Position numbers and translations under genes: made by a program. The notes beneath the pieces were generated by a model. That model made no database searches and was not told where the DNA came from. It saw only the letters and a list, made by a program, of their open reading frames with translations. Source: Paenibacillus turpanensis (GTDB lineage Bacteria > Bacillota > Bacilli > Paenibacillales > YIM-B00363). Taken from it: a DNA stretch of 64,000 nucleotides. Shown piece after piece: positions 36,467 through 46,525 of the stretch. The stretch lies in the NCBI RefSeq assembly GCF_011421635.1, contig NZ_WTLI01000007.1, positions 151,968 through 215,967 of the forward strand, given 5' to 3'. Within the stretch, counting starts at the first letter, position 1. Every line of letters begins with the position of its first letter.

Positions 36467-37606
36467 TCAAGGGAGGGCCGATATAGAGCCTTGAGGTTGA
36501 TGCTGGACCTCGCGCTTCATATCCTCGAACAACCAGGTGACGCCCTTCCACCAGTTTGGATCCTCCGCATAGGTATGATTAATCCACTGAATCGGATCGC
36601 TTCCGGCGGGACGGTCCTTGCTCAGTTTAACGATCAGCTTTGCGGCGATGTGAGCGGAATCCTCGATGGTCGTGCTGTAACGCTCCCAGCTGCCAAATAC
36701 GTTGAAAGGGTTATTGGCGATTTGCTTCGCTTGCTTATGCCCGCTTGGTACAAATCCTTGCTCCTGACCTGTAATCGCGAAAAGCAGAAGCGGATGAAGA
36801 TCATGCTTCTCCGCAGCCTGAATAATTGCCGAAATATAAGGCTCTTCGGCGAGGGCCGACTTCTTGTTGGCGAGATACAATTGGAGCTTCGATTTATCCA
36901 CAGCGGTATACCGAATGTGATTCGAAATTCCGCCAAGGGCATCGGATTTTTCGGCTGCGTAGATTGCCGGGTCTGCTGTTTTGACTGCGACTGATTCCGG
37001 TATCGTAGATTGATGGGCGGAGGGAGGCATAAGAAGAAGAGCCAAAAGCAGGAGAAGAGCGGCTCCCATAATATACATCCCCGGGCGATAGCTTGTTAAC
37101 GAGCCAAGCAACGTTTGTTTTAGGGGATGGGCCGCCTCTTGGGGCTCGTTTTCTGTGCGGGCAAGCTTAGGTAGCGCCTCTGCCAAAGCTTGCTCCAAAG
37201 CGCCGATCCCATCCAACTGTGCTTGTGTCCCTTCTGCAGCAATTCCATGGAACTCATTCATGATGACTCGACGGACCTCCTCTTCGTGTAACGAAGAGGG
37301 GAATTTGCTGCATGTCCAAGCGATAAAGGGTGTTAGAAGCTCTTCCTGCTCCAAATTGAGCGTTAGGCACTCCCGAAATACATCATCGACTCGGATAGCC
37401 ATAACTGACTTATGATTTTCCAAGAGCCGGTGTCGTATTTGCTTTTTAACAGTGTCAGGAAATCCAGGCAGCCGGCTTTCCACCGTCCGGTGGACGGCAT
37501 CGGCCAATATCAACGCTTTGCGGCGGGGCTCGGAGTTTTGATGCTTATGCTCGATATATTGTTTAAGTCTGAGGATCTCCTCGCCGGATAGGACAAGCTC
37601 CTGCAT
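36467..37606 (-). CDS. Membrane-anchored glucosaminidase-like protein
   Basis: About 379 residues from the ATG at 37606 (GGGAT is eight bases before it); the frame is open further to a TTG at 37630 without a ribosome site. The first ~165 residues are a helical cytoplasmic region with no known match. One membrane segment follows (YIMGAALLLLLALLLM, about 185-205), then a lysozyme-like glucosaminidase domain (about 265-350), with LHPLLLFAITGQEQGFVP, NPFNVFGSWERY and SAHIAAKLIVKL. This suggests an outward-facing domain that cleaves or binds peptidoglycan. Only one Glu (QEQ) seems to be in the catalytic place, so activity is uncertain. Confidence 0.65.
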   Translation of the reverse strand: MQELVLSGEEILRLKQYIEHKHQNSEPRRKALILADAVHRTVESRLPGFPDTVKKQIRHRLLENHKSVMAIRVDDVFRECLTLNLEQEELLTPFIAWTCSKFPSSLHEEEVRRVIMNEFHGIAAEGTQAQLDGIGALEQALAEALPKLARTENEPQEAAHPLKQTLLGSLTSYRPGMYIMGAALLLLLALLLMPPSAHQSTIPESVAVKTADPAIYAAEKSDALGGISNHIRYTAVDKSKLQLYLANKKSALAEEPYISAIIQAAEKHDLHPLLLFAITGQEQGFVPSGHKQAKQIANNPFNVFGSWERYSTTIEDSAHIAAKLIVKLSKDRPAGSDPIQWINHTYAEDPNWWKGVTWLFEDMKREVQHQPQGSISALP

Positions 37607-37826
37607 TGGTATCATCCCAACTGTGACCAAATTGTTCGGGCCGGAAAATCATTCCAGTCCGTTTGCCACATAATTCGATGAAGAGGAAGGAAATCCCTGC
37701 TGAAATGTGGATGTGAGAGTCCAGTTTGGTTGGAGGGGAGTCGAAGTGGATGTCGCAGGCAGATTAGGCGGCCCAAAGGGAGGGCCGCATAGCAAACGGG
37801 AAATGGAACTAGTTAGCCTTCTATTT

Positions 37827-38303
37827 TTACGACCCCAATTGAGGAGCTGCATGAGGCGGGTACAGCCGCATAAAAATAACTCGCGTGATCGGCCCTACAA
37901 TCAGGAGCTGCAGCGGTAAAGCGCAGATGAAGTTTTTCCAGAGAAGCGACCCATACGAAGGCAGGAAGCTTGCGGAAAATCCGGATTGCATCAGCGCGCC
38001 GAAGGCCGACATGAAAAACACCATACCTGTGACCATAAAGACAGACATGAACATAATTCTTTTGACAAGGGGATCGGAGGGTTTAACAAGCTTTCCGGTC
38101 AGGCCCTTCGCAATTTTCCCCACGACAAATACATCCAAGATCAGCGCGACAATGAAACCCGGTACATAGCCTGCGGCGACCTGGAGCCAGATCGCACCGG
38201 TAAACCCTTGCATGAGAATCATGTTGTAAAAGCTCATTCCTAATACCATCAACGCACACATAATGAGTGTAAACACAAAAGCTTCTTTTTTGTTTCTTCC
38301 CAC
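37827..38303 (-). CDS. DUF2798-type membrane protein
   Basis: A 158-residue protein with four hydrophobic segments in two similar halves, as in DUF2798 proteins, beginning GRNKKEAFVFTLIMCALMVL. The GTG at 38303 has AAAGGAG nine bases upstream. It is divergent from a MarR gene and shares an operator-containing region with it, so it is probably the MarR target. The function of the family is not known; location with a MarR regulator hints at a response to a small toxic molecule. Confidence 0.8.
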   Translation of the reverse strand: MGRNKKEAFVFTLIMCALMVLGMSFYNMILMQGFTGAIWLQVAAGYVPGFIVALILDVFVVGKIAKGLTGKLVKPSDPLVKRIMFMSVFMVTGMVFFMSAFGALMQSGFSASFLPSYGSLLWKNFICALPLQLLIVGPITRVIFMRLYPPHAAPQLGS

Positions 38304-38366
38304 CCGAAACGGCTCCTTTATCTCTATATTGTGCTGCGGACTTATGGTAGCATTGAAATTGTACTA

Positions 38367-38385
38367 TTGTCAACCTAGTTGACAA
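38367..38385. promoter_or_regulatory. Perfect MarR-type inverted-repeat operator
   Basis: TTGTCAACCTAGTTGACAA has two perfect eight-base arms around a CTA centre. It lies between the divergent DUF2798 and MarR genes. On the minus strand TTGACA in the dyad is the -35 box of a promoter with TACCAT 18 bases on, so a bound MarR dimer would block it. Confidence 0.75.
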
Positions 38386-38465
38386 TTTGTTTTTTCGCTG
38401 CACCGATTTTGGTATGATGGAAAAAAGGCATGTTATGGGATATGGAAAATGGGGAGTAGGGTGCA

Positions 38466-38897
38466 ATGGATCGCGGGGGCCGGAGGCAAAATCTTATCGA
38501 TTTAATTAGCGATACGCATATGGTGCTGCGCAGACAGGTCATGGAGCGCACCGGTGAAGAGGTGAATAAGACGGAAATGCACGTCATCTCGATTTTGGAG
38601 ACGCACGGCCCGCAGTCCATCTCGGAGATCGCAAGAATCATCGGCATTTCCAGACAAGGAGTCCACAAGTGTGTACAGGGCTTGCTTTCCGCTGAGCTTG
38701 TTCATATGGCGGATGCAGCGGGGAACAACCGCGATAAACCGATTGAGCTAACTGAAAAAGCCCGATTGCTTAGCCGGCATATGCGGAGTGTGAAGGAGGA
38801 AGTTGAGAAGCAAATTGTCGAGAAGATCGGTGCGGAGCAGGCTGAGCTGCTGCGCAGGCTGCTTCAAGCGTCGGCAGCGGCGGATAAGCCGTCGTAA
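38466..38897 (+). CDS. MarR-family transcription regulator
   Basis: A 143-residue winged helix-turn-helix protein. The recognition region is ISEIARIIGISRQGVHKCVQ, followed by the wing with NNRDKPIELTEK and a C-terminal dimer helix. It is probably autoregulatory and controls the divergent DUF2798 gene through the operator at 38367-38385. A terminator follows (38917-38945). Confidence 0.93.
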   Translation: MDRGGRRQNLIDLISDTHMVLRRQVMERTGEEVNKTEMHVISILETHGPQSISEIARIIGISRQGVHKCVQGLLSAELVHMADAAGNNRDKPIELTEKARLLSRHMRSVKEEVEKQIVEKIGAEQAELLRRLLQASAAADKPS

Positions 38898-38916
38898 AAC
38901 TGCCTAATTCAGGGCG

Positions 38917-38945
38917 ACCCCATTCGAAACAATGGGGTTCTTTTT
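38917..38945 (+). terminator. Terminator of the MarR gene
   Basis: ACCCCATT and AATGGGGT make an eight-pair stem with a six-base loop, followed by TCTTTTT. Confidence 0.9.
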
Positions 38946-39029
38946 ACGTGTATAGAAAAAACATGAGAAAATAGATCAAAAAAACAGCGGAGCCTTCGTG
39001 TTATTTTGGATAAGGAGGAGGGATACGAA

Positions 39030-39932
39030 ATGGGCGCAAACGATGAGCTTTACCGCAACACGGTAAACCAATCGCTCGACTACATCGAGAAGCATCTAAC
39101 GCAAACGATTTTATTGAAGGATGTTTCGAAAATCGGGATGTTTTCGAAGCACCATTTTTATCGGGTGTTTTACTCCGTCGTCGGCTCGACGCTGGCGGAT
39201 TATGTCCGTACCCGAAGGCTGACGAAAGCGGCATTGGAGCTGGCTCATACGAACGAGCGGATTTTGGACATCGCGCTGAAATATCACTTTCAGTCGCAGG
39301 AGGCCTTTACGCGGGCCTTCAAAAAGATGTTTCATTTAACGCCGCGCCAATACCGTGAGTACTCCAAATCCTTACTTAATAAGGGAGGTAGAAGCATGTC
39401 GAATCCAAAAACTACAGCACCGGAAGGCTGGACAATTACAGGGCAAAATACAGAAGGGTACCGGGTCACCGTAGATGAAAAAGAGGTGCATGTAGGCAGG
39501 GCCGCCGCGCGTTTAGAGTCTATCACGAATCATGGGGGAGAAGGGTTTGTTACGTTAATGCAAATGTTTGCTGCGGAGGCGTATGCCGGGAAGCGATTAA
39601 AGCTGACGGCATTCGTCAAGTCGGAGCTGAGCCAGGGCTGGGCAGGTGTCTGGATGCGTGTCGACCACCGCAACGGCGATATGCTGAAATTCGATAATAT
39701 GCAGGATCGGCCGATTCAGGGAACCTGCGACTGGAACCAGTTTGCCGTCGTGCTGGACATACCGAAGGACAGTGATGCCATTGCGTTTGGGATTTTGTTA
39801 AGCGGGGAAGGCCGGGTGTGGGCGGATAATTTCAGCTTCGAGGTAGTCGATGAGAAAACGCCGACGACCGATAAGGACACCAAGGCGCCATTGCCGCCGG
39901 AGCCGCTCAATTTAAATTTTGAACAGAAATAA
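39030..39932 (+). CDS. AraC-type DNA-binding domain fused to a carbohydrate-binding-like domain
   Basis: About 300 residues from the ATG at 39030 (AGGAGGAG lies about ten bases before); the TTG at 39006 precedes that site. Residues 1-115 are a complete AraC double helix-turn-helix (LLKDVSKIGMFSKHHFYRVF and ILDIALKYHFQSQEAFTRAF) placed at the N-terminus, whereas most family members carry it at the C-terminus. The rest is a beta-rich domain (WTITGQNTEGYRVTVDEKEV to VWADNFSFEVVD) that looks like a carbohydrate-binding module or effector domain. Inside the gene a ribosome site GGGAGG and an in-frame ATG at 39396 lie between the two parts. A terminator follows. Confidence 0.85.
   Translation: MGANDELYRNTVNQSLDYIEKHLTQTILLKDVSKIGMFSKHHFYRVFYSVVGSTLADYVRTRRLTKAALELAHTNERILDIALKYHFQSQEAFTRAFKKMFHLTPRQYREYSKSLLNKGGRSMSNPKTTAPEGWTITGQNTEGYRVTVDEKEVHVGRAAARLESITNHGGEGFVTLMQMFAAEAYAGKRLKLTAFVKSELSQGWAGVWMRVDHRNGDMLKFDNMQDRPIQGTCDWNQFAVVLDIPKDSDAIAFGILLSGEGRVWADNFSFEVVDEKTPTTDKDTKAPLPPEPLNLNFEQK
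39396..39932 (+). other. Possible internal translation start for the C-terminal domain
   Basis: AAGGGAGG ends seven to nine bases before the in-frame ATG at 39396, exactly between the AraC domain and the beta-rich domain. Translation here would give a free 178-residue effector domain (MSNPKTTAPEGWTITGQ at its start). This is an inference from a strong ribosome-site match; the full-length fusion is the primary call. Confidence 0.4.
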
Positions 39933-39933
39933 G

Positions 39934-39980
39934 AATGGAACAAGACGAGGTCCTGCTGGATCTGGTCTTGTTCCATTTGT
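39934..39980. terminator. Bidirectional terminator between convergent genes
   Basis: AATGGAACAAGAC pairs with GTCTTGTTCCATT over 13 bases with a loop of about 18. It separates the AraC fusion gene from the chemoreceptor gene on the other strand. Confidence 0.8.
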
Positions 39981-39985
39981 TACAG

Positions 39986-41695
39986 CTATAGCTTAAACCG
40001 TTGAATTTCTCCCTGCAGCTCAAGCGACATATCGGCCATGCCCGCCGTAAAGGAGGCGATTTCCTCCATCGAGGACAGCTGCTCTTGGACGGAGGAGGCA
40101 ACCTTCGCCGAGCCTGCCAGGCCTCGGTCGGCTATGGCGGAGATGCTGTCTAAGGAATGGGCGACCAGCTCGGTGCTTGCGGTCATTTGCTCTGCCGCCG
40201 CCGTAACCTCCTGAATCTCTTCCTTAACCTCAAGCACGGCCTGCTGGATGTCTTGAAACGCTTTTCCTGCAAGATGAACCGCTTCGATTCCGGCGACGAC
40301 CTCTTCCGACCCGGCATCCATCCAGTGTACAGCCTGCTTCGTTTCCGCTTGAATGGTGGAAATCAGCTCCCCGATTTGCTCCGCTGAGCTGGCCGACTGC
40401 TCGGCAAGCTTGCGAACCTCTTGAGCCACTACGGCAAAGCCTTTGCCGCTTTCACCGACCCGTGCGGCTTCAATTGCCGCATTTAATGCAAGTAGATTTG
40501 TTTGTCTAGCGATTCCCGTGATCACCTCCACGATTTGGCCGATATCCTGCGAACGATGATCGAGCCCTGTGATGGAAGAGGAAAGGCGGCTGATCGTCTC
40601 ATGGATCACATTCATCTGCCGGATGGTTGCTTCAACGGTTTGCGTGCCTTCCGACGCTAAGCTCGAAGCTTGATGAGCCAGCGTTGTTGCGTCTTCCGCA
40701 TTAGCGGCAATGTGCTGCATGCCTTCCGCCATTTCTTGAAAAGCCGCTTGGCTTTGCTGTACGCTTCGCACTTGTTCTTCGGACCCGTCTGCCAACTGCT
40801 CCATCGTGACAGCAATTTGTTCCGTCGCACAGCGGATTTGCTCGGAGCTTGCCGTCAGCTCCTCTGCACTCGCTGCAACCTGCTCAGCCTTCGTTCCGGC
40901 TGCACGGATGAGAGTTCGCAGATTGGAGGCCATTTCTTCAAACGATTCGGCTAAATCCCGGATTTCGTCCTTTCTTTTCAATTGAAGAGGCTCGGCGGTC
41001 AGATCGCCGGACGCGATGCGCTGTGCCGCCTCGGACAGCTGGATAATCGGCCTGGAAATCATGCGAGTCATGACGACGGCGATAATGATTCCGAGAAGAA
41101 TAGCCGTAATCGATAGGAGGTTGACATCCCGCAAGCCCGTTTCAAACAGAGTGATGGAGTCGGTTAGTGCTGCCGAGGAAGAAGCGCTGTTCCGCTCGAT
41201 CATTTGTTCAATGATGGCAAGCGCTTGGTCGAAAGGCTCCTTAAGCTGTGTCGTTAACGACTCTATGGCGGCCGAATCTTTGCGCTGACCGGCCTCGAGT
41301 AAGGCGGTCGTCAGCGTCCCCAGCTGATCTTCCTGCTCGACAAGCAGCGCAAGCTGCTTTTGCATTTCATCATTAGATGTAAGGAGTGTTTCGTACTCCT
41401 GCTGTACCGTCTGAAGCTCGCTGATTTCTGCGTTCATTTGCGCCGACAGTGCGGCTTTTGCCTGCTCATTGGAGCTCGGCTCTAAAAGATAGCGCAGCAA
41501 GAGCCGTTCCACATCAATGATGCTGGCCTTCATTTCGCCGAGCAGCTCGATGCTCGGTAAGTAGCTGGTCTGCACTTTTTTTGCATGATCCCCCATCGTT
41601 ACCATTTTGGTATTGACGACACCGCCCATAATCAAGAGAAGCAAAAGCATACTGAAAAATCCAAGGCCTAATTTCTTTCCGATCGTGAGCTTCAT
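39986..41695 (-). CDS. Methyl-accepting chemotaxis receptor (4HB-HAMP-MCP)
   Basis: A 569-residue transmembrane receptor. The first membrane helix (residues 10-30) is followed by a four-helix-bundle ligand domain (about 35-185), the second membrane helix (about 190-212), a HAMP domain (about 213-265) and a complete signalling domain with the tip [20 protein letters not shown]. This is the part that controls CheA. AGGAGG is nine bases before the ATG. It is transcribed as a single gene, near the HD-GYP gene that reads the same way. The ligand is unknown. Confidence 0.94.
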   Translation of the reverse strand: MKLTIGKKLGLGFFSMLLLLLIMGGVVNTKMVTMGDHAKKVQTSYLPSIELLGEMKASIIDVERLLLRYLLEPSSNEQAKAALSAQMNAEISELQTVQQEYETLLTSNDEMQKQLALLVEQEDQLGTLTTALLEAGQRKDSAAIESLTTQLKEPFDQALAIIEQMIERNSASSSAALTDSITLFETGLRDVNLLSITAILLGIIIAVVMTRMISRPIIQLSEAAQRIASGDLTAEPLQLKRKDEIRDLAESFEEMASNLRTLIRAAGTKAEQVAASAEELTASSEQIRCATEQIAVTMEQLADGSEEQVRSVQQSQAAFQEMAEGMQHIAANAEDATTLAHQASSLASEGTQTVEATIRQMNVIHETISRLSSSITGLDHRSQDIGQIVEVITGIARQTNLLALNAAIEAARVGESGKGFAVVAQEVRKLAEQSASSAEQIGELISTIQAETKQAVHWMDAGSEEVVAGIEAVHLAGKAFQDIQQAVLEVKEEIQEVTAAAEQMTASTELVAHSLDSISAIADRGLAGSAKVASSVQEQLSSMEEIASFTAGMADMSLELQGEIQRFKL

Positions 41696-41775
41696 TCGAT
41701 AAAACCTCCTGTGAGTGTAGCTGGATGTTGTGCTGCTTCGTTAAAACGAAAGGTGTGACCGATAATTACTGCCGT

Positions 41776-42753
41776 CTAGGAGGCGAGGCTCTCGATTTGG
41801 GTCAAAGGAGAAGGCCGGTGGATTTGGCCCTGCTCCAGCATGTGGATAAAAACATCAGCAATTTGCGGATCGAATTGGCTTCCACGGCATTTACGAATTT
41901 CGTTAAGCGCGAAATCGTGGCCGGGTTCGCAGCTTCGGTATATTCGCTTGGACATCATCGCGTCATAAGCGTCGGCGACGGCAATGATGCGGGCATGAAG
42001 CGGAATTTGTTCGCCTTTTAAACCGTAAGGATAGCCTTTTCCGTCGTAACGCTCATGATGATGGAGCACCATTTCAAGCACGCCGTTACGGCGGAATTTC
42101 GGAATGTGCTTCAAAATTTCGTAGCCCAGCATCGGATGCTGCTGGATGGCTTGGTATTCGTACTCGCTCAGCTTCGAGGGCTTGGTCAGCACCGACTCGG
42201 GGACACCAATTTTTCCGATATCGTGCAGAAGGCCGCCAATATAAATGGCGTCGATGCTCCGCTGCGGAAGCTTCATTGCGGATGCGAGTTGCACGGCATA
42301 AGCGGCAACGCTGCCGGAATGGAAGGCGGTATACGGATCGCGGGAATCCAGCGATTTGCTGAGCGCGATGATCATGTCCGCTCCGTTTCTGCCGGCCTGC
42401 ATAAAATACAATACAAGTCCTTTGGCCAGCAGCGCCGTCGTAAAGTGGACGAGAAGCTGAATGGCGATCATCTGCCATTCGTGGTGAAGGGCTGCATCCT
42501 TGTGCCAAAATTCAAGCAGCGTCACGCTTAAGGATAAAGGGAATAAAAGGAGGCTGCGCTGCTTCCAAAAGCTAACTCCCTCTAAAATTCCAGTTAGCAG
42601 AAAGAGTAAATTATGGAGGAAGCGCTCAAGCTCCATGCTCGGAAGCAGCGCGTACATAGGTACCACGGCAGCATAGGCTGCAATGATGCGGACCGGACGC
42701 TCCAGCCAATCCTCCAGTTTAGTTCGAACGCTTTGAACCATTATTTCATCCAC
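41776..42753 (-). CDS. HD-GYP-domain protein, predicted cyclic di-GMP phosphodiesterase
   Basis: A 325-residue protein with four or five N-terminal hydrophobic segments (about residues 20-130) and an HD-GYP domain (about 140-320). The metal-binding His-Asp pair is in IGGLLHDIGKIGVPE and the GYP motif in HHERYDGKGYP, both complete. The family splits cyclic di-GMP to GMP. It follows the two GGDEF proteins of the window as a possible counter-enzyme, although it lies about 26 kb away from them. Confidence 0.92.
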   Translation of the reverse strand: MDEIMVQSVRTKLEDWLERPVRIIAAYAAVVPMYALLPSMELERFLHNLLFLLTGILEGVSFWKQRSLLLFPLSLSVTLLEFWHKDAALHHEWQMIAIQLLVHFTTALLAKGLVLYFMQAGRNGADMIIALSKSLDSRDPYTAFHSGSVAAYAVQLASAMKLPQRSIDAIYIGGLLHDIGKIGVPESVLTKPSKLSEYEYQAIQQHPMLGYEILKHIPKFRRNGVLEMVLHHHERYDGKGYPYGLKGEQIPLHARIIAVADAYDAMMSKRIYRSCEPGHDFALNEIRKCRGSQFDPQIADVFIHMLEQGQIHRPSPLTQIESLAS

Positions 42754-42949
42754 CCTTCGTGGTTTATGTCGTGGAATGTTTTACCTACCGCCTTATCATA
42801 AAGCCGCTGCTTGAAGCTGAACTGAGGACAAACTAAAAGATTGCTGAAAAAAGTTTCCCTGTTGGGAACACGTTTTCCAAGATCAAGGAGGAGCTTCTAG
42901 GATTTCGGCGAGGAATGGGCGTGGATGGTGTATTTGTGTCTTGCGACTT

Positions 42950-42958
42950 TGTTATAAT
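42950..42958 (+). promoter_or_regulatory. Extended -10 promoter of the toxin-antitoxin-like pair
   Basis: TGTTATAAT is a perfect TGn-TATAAT box about 46 bases before the first gene of the pair. No matching -35 box is present. Confidence 0.55.
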
Positions 42959-43003
42959 GATAAGAAAGCAAAAAGGAACGATTACGAACGGGGAGGGTTG
43001 TAC

Positions 43004-43234
43004 ATGAATGAAGTTTCTCTTTCCACATTAAATGAAGAAATAGAAAAGGTACGCCCCGAGGTTACCGCAGCGATTTTGGCAAGAAAACAAGGCCCGACCT
43101 ATATACGAAGAAGCCGCAGCGAGGATGAAGTGCAAATTCTTCATGAAATTTGCCGTCGAAAATGGGAGCAAGCGGTGCAGTCGGGAAAAATCAAGTATTT
43201 GAGTGAGAGGGAAATTTTTTATGCTCTCGATTGA
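43004..43234 (+). CDS. Small protein, first gene of a toxin-antitoxin-like pair
   Basis: A 76-residue protein with GGGAGGG upstream of its ATG. It is helical and charged (EEIEKVRPEVTAAILARKQG, then RRSRSEDEVQILHEICRRKW) and overlaps the next gene by 14 bases. I do not recognise the family. The size, the order and the overlap fit the antitoxin partner of a nucleotidyltransferase toxin, but no DNA-binding motif is clear. Confidence 0.6.
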   Translation: MNEVSLSTLNEEIEKVRPEVTAAILARKQGPTYIRRSRSEDEVQILHEICRRKWEQAVQSGKIKYLSEREIFYALD

Positions 43235-43805
43235 AGAGGCCCGCATACAGCTTCGAGCATTGAAAGGGAAGCCGAAGTTTCAAAGAATGCTGCATTTTTC
43301 TGCGATACTGACTTCATTATTGGAGCAGGAACAGATTAGACCTGTCATCGTTGGCGGATTCTCAGTTGAGATATATACGAGAAGTGAATATACGACGAGT
43401 GATGTGGATTTTATCCTTAATGGTAGGAGCGTTGCAGCAAGGTATTTGGATTCTTTGGGCTTTCAAAAGCTTGGGAAGGACTGGTTTCATCGGGAGCTCG
43501 AGCTTGCGATGGAAATTCCGGATAACTTGCTTGCGGGGAATTATGAAAAGGTGACGAAGATTCTGCTAGAAAACAGCCAGTATGTTTATGTTATAGGAAT
43601 TGAAGATATTATCCTCGATCGTCTCCGTGCGTTCGTACATTGGCAGTCGTCAAGGGACGGGGAGTGGGCGGAACGGCTGTTTTTGACGCATAGAAATCGG
43701 GTTGATGTAAACTACCTCGCAGAACAAAGCAAGAAAGACGGTACGGATCAGCTGGTACAGGGCTGGCTTCAGCTTGAGCATAGGAATGAGCATGAGGAGC
43801 TGTAA
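43221..43805 (+). CDS. Nucleotidyltransferase-fold protein, possible toxin
   Basis: About 194 residues from the ATG at 43221 (GAGAGGG upstream); a GTG at 43203 is further into the previous gene. VIVGGFSVEIYTRSEYTTSD followed by VDFIL matches the GGxS...TSDVDF pattern of minimal nucleotidyltransferases (DUF6036/AbiEii-like). Such proteins form the toxin half of type IV or type VII toxin-antitoxin systems, or repair enzymes. The overlap with the small gene upstream supports a pair. The later region (IGIEDIILDRLRAFVHWQSS) matches the helical tail of the same family. Confidence 0.75.
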   Translation: MLSIEEARIQLRALKGKPKFQRMLHFSAILTSLLEQEQIRPVIVGGFSVEIYTRSEYTTSDVDFILNGRSVAARYLDSLGFQKLGKDWFHRELELAMEIPDNLLAGNYEKVTKILLENSQYVYVIGIEDIILDRLRAFVHWQSSRDGEWAERLFLTHRNRVDVNYLAEQSKKDGTDQLVQGWLQLEHRNEHEEL

Positions 43806-43826
43806 ACCGGGTTTCTTCTATAATAA

Positions 43827-43914
43827 GTAGAAACGGGGGAAGCGGCGCCCGGAAGTCTTCCAAAAGGACTATCCCGGTGCTCTGCTCCCCTTCGTCGTCT
43901 CTGGGTTTAAGTTT

Positions 43915-43918
<4 letters not shown>
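43827..43918. repeat. Long imperfect hairpin between convergent genes
   Basis: GTAGAAAC (43827-43834) and GTTTCTAC (43911-43918) enclose an inner stem of GGGGAAGC/GCTCCCC, GCCCGG/CCGGTGC and GTC/GAC. The outer arm contains the thrS stop codon. It can also pair with GTTTCT at 43811-43816 instead. It may end both transcripts, but no T-run is clear. Confidence 0.5.
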
Positions 43919-45834
<1,916 letters not shown>

Positions 45835-45849
45835 GGGGGAACCCTCCGC

Positions 45850-46172
45850 TCTAAAAAATATTGAACGCAAAAAAACGCCTCTCATCCACCAAGGGACGAG
45901 TGCGTTCAGCTCGTGGTTCCACCCTCATTTGGCCTGACTTTTCCCGAGCGGCACCGCCGCAAGCAAAAAAAGACCAGACCCTCATTGAGCATCCGGTAAC
46001 GGGGATGAATCGGTGAGCTTTACTTCCGCTGCATACGAATCAGCAGGTTCAAGTTCACGGCTGCAAAGGGGTAATTTCAATCCGTAGCCGAAGAAGCTTT
46101 CAGCAATCGCTTCTCTCTCTGGGCAGCCCGTGAAGGAAATCATGTCTTTGGTCGATGCCGGTTCGTGTATGG
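45850..46172 (-). ncRNA. Threonine T-box riboswitch leader of thrS
   Basis: On the minus strand the T-box core AGGGTGGAACCACGAG (45913-45930 region) is followed by an antiterminator arm (ACGAG with CTCGT) and a competing terminator (CGC-CTCGTCC with GGATGAG-GCG) with seven T. The base of stem I is CACGGGCTGC pairing with GCAGCCGTG, and AGAGAG with the GAAGC-type loop follows. A candidate ACC threonine specifier codon is at 46070-46072. Uncharged tRNA-Thr would stabilise the antiterminator and let thrS be read. Confidence 0.9.
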
Positions 46173-46177
46173 GTAGG

Positions 46178-46207
46178 ATTATAAAATATTCGTTTTGTAC
46201 ATGTCAA
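46178..46207 (-). promoter_or_regulatory. Sigma-A promoter of the thrS T-box leader
   Basis: TTGACA (46202-46207) and TATAAT (46178-46183) are perfect hexamers separated by 18 bases on the minus strand, right before the T-box leader. The DNA from 46208 to 46525 up to the kinase gene has no gene I can support; it holds an ACACAAC/GTTGTGT inverted repeat (46270-46300). Confidence 0.88.
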
Positions 46208-46525
46208 TGGCAGGGGTAAAAAGACGATCAGCACCTTGTGAGTCCTGAAATGGAAATTTTTATACAAAAACACAACCAGAGTACTATATGGATGTTGTGT
46301 CTTTAGGACTAAACATCCGATCCGCTCCGAGTCGAATAGTGAATTTATTCACGGAATCGAGCTGTGGTGATTCGAGCTGGCGAAGCGATATGGGCGTAAG
46401 ACCTATCCGGTGGCCGGGCCTATCATCCTATCCTGAAAGCGGATTCAAATCTGCTTCCTTCAAAAAGCTACCTGGAAAAGAAGCCCTTGTGATAAAATGA
46501 GGCGTAAAAAGGGGGAGCCGCCGCG

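Noticed and set aside
37766..37790. GCGGCCC/GGGCCGC hairpin between the glucosaminidase-like and DUF2798 genes as a terminator
   Set aside because: The stem is good but there is no T-run on either strand.
46288..46500. 70-codon frame between the T-box promoter and the kinase gene
   Set aside because: No ribosome site and no domain; looks like chance.
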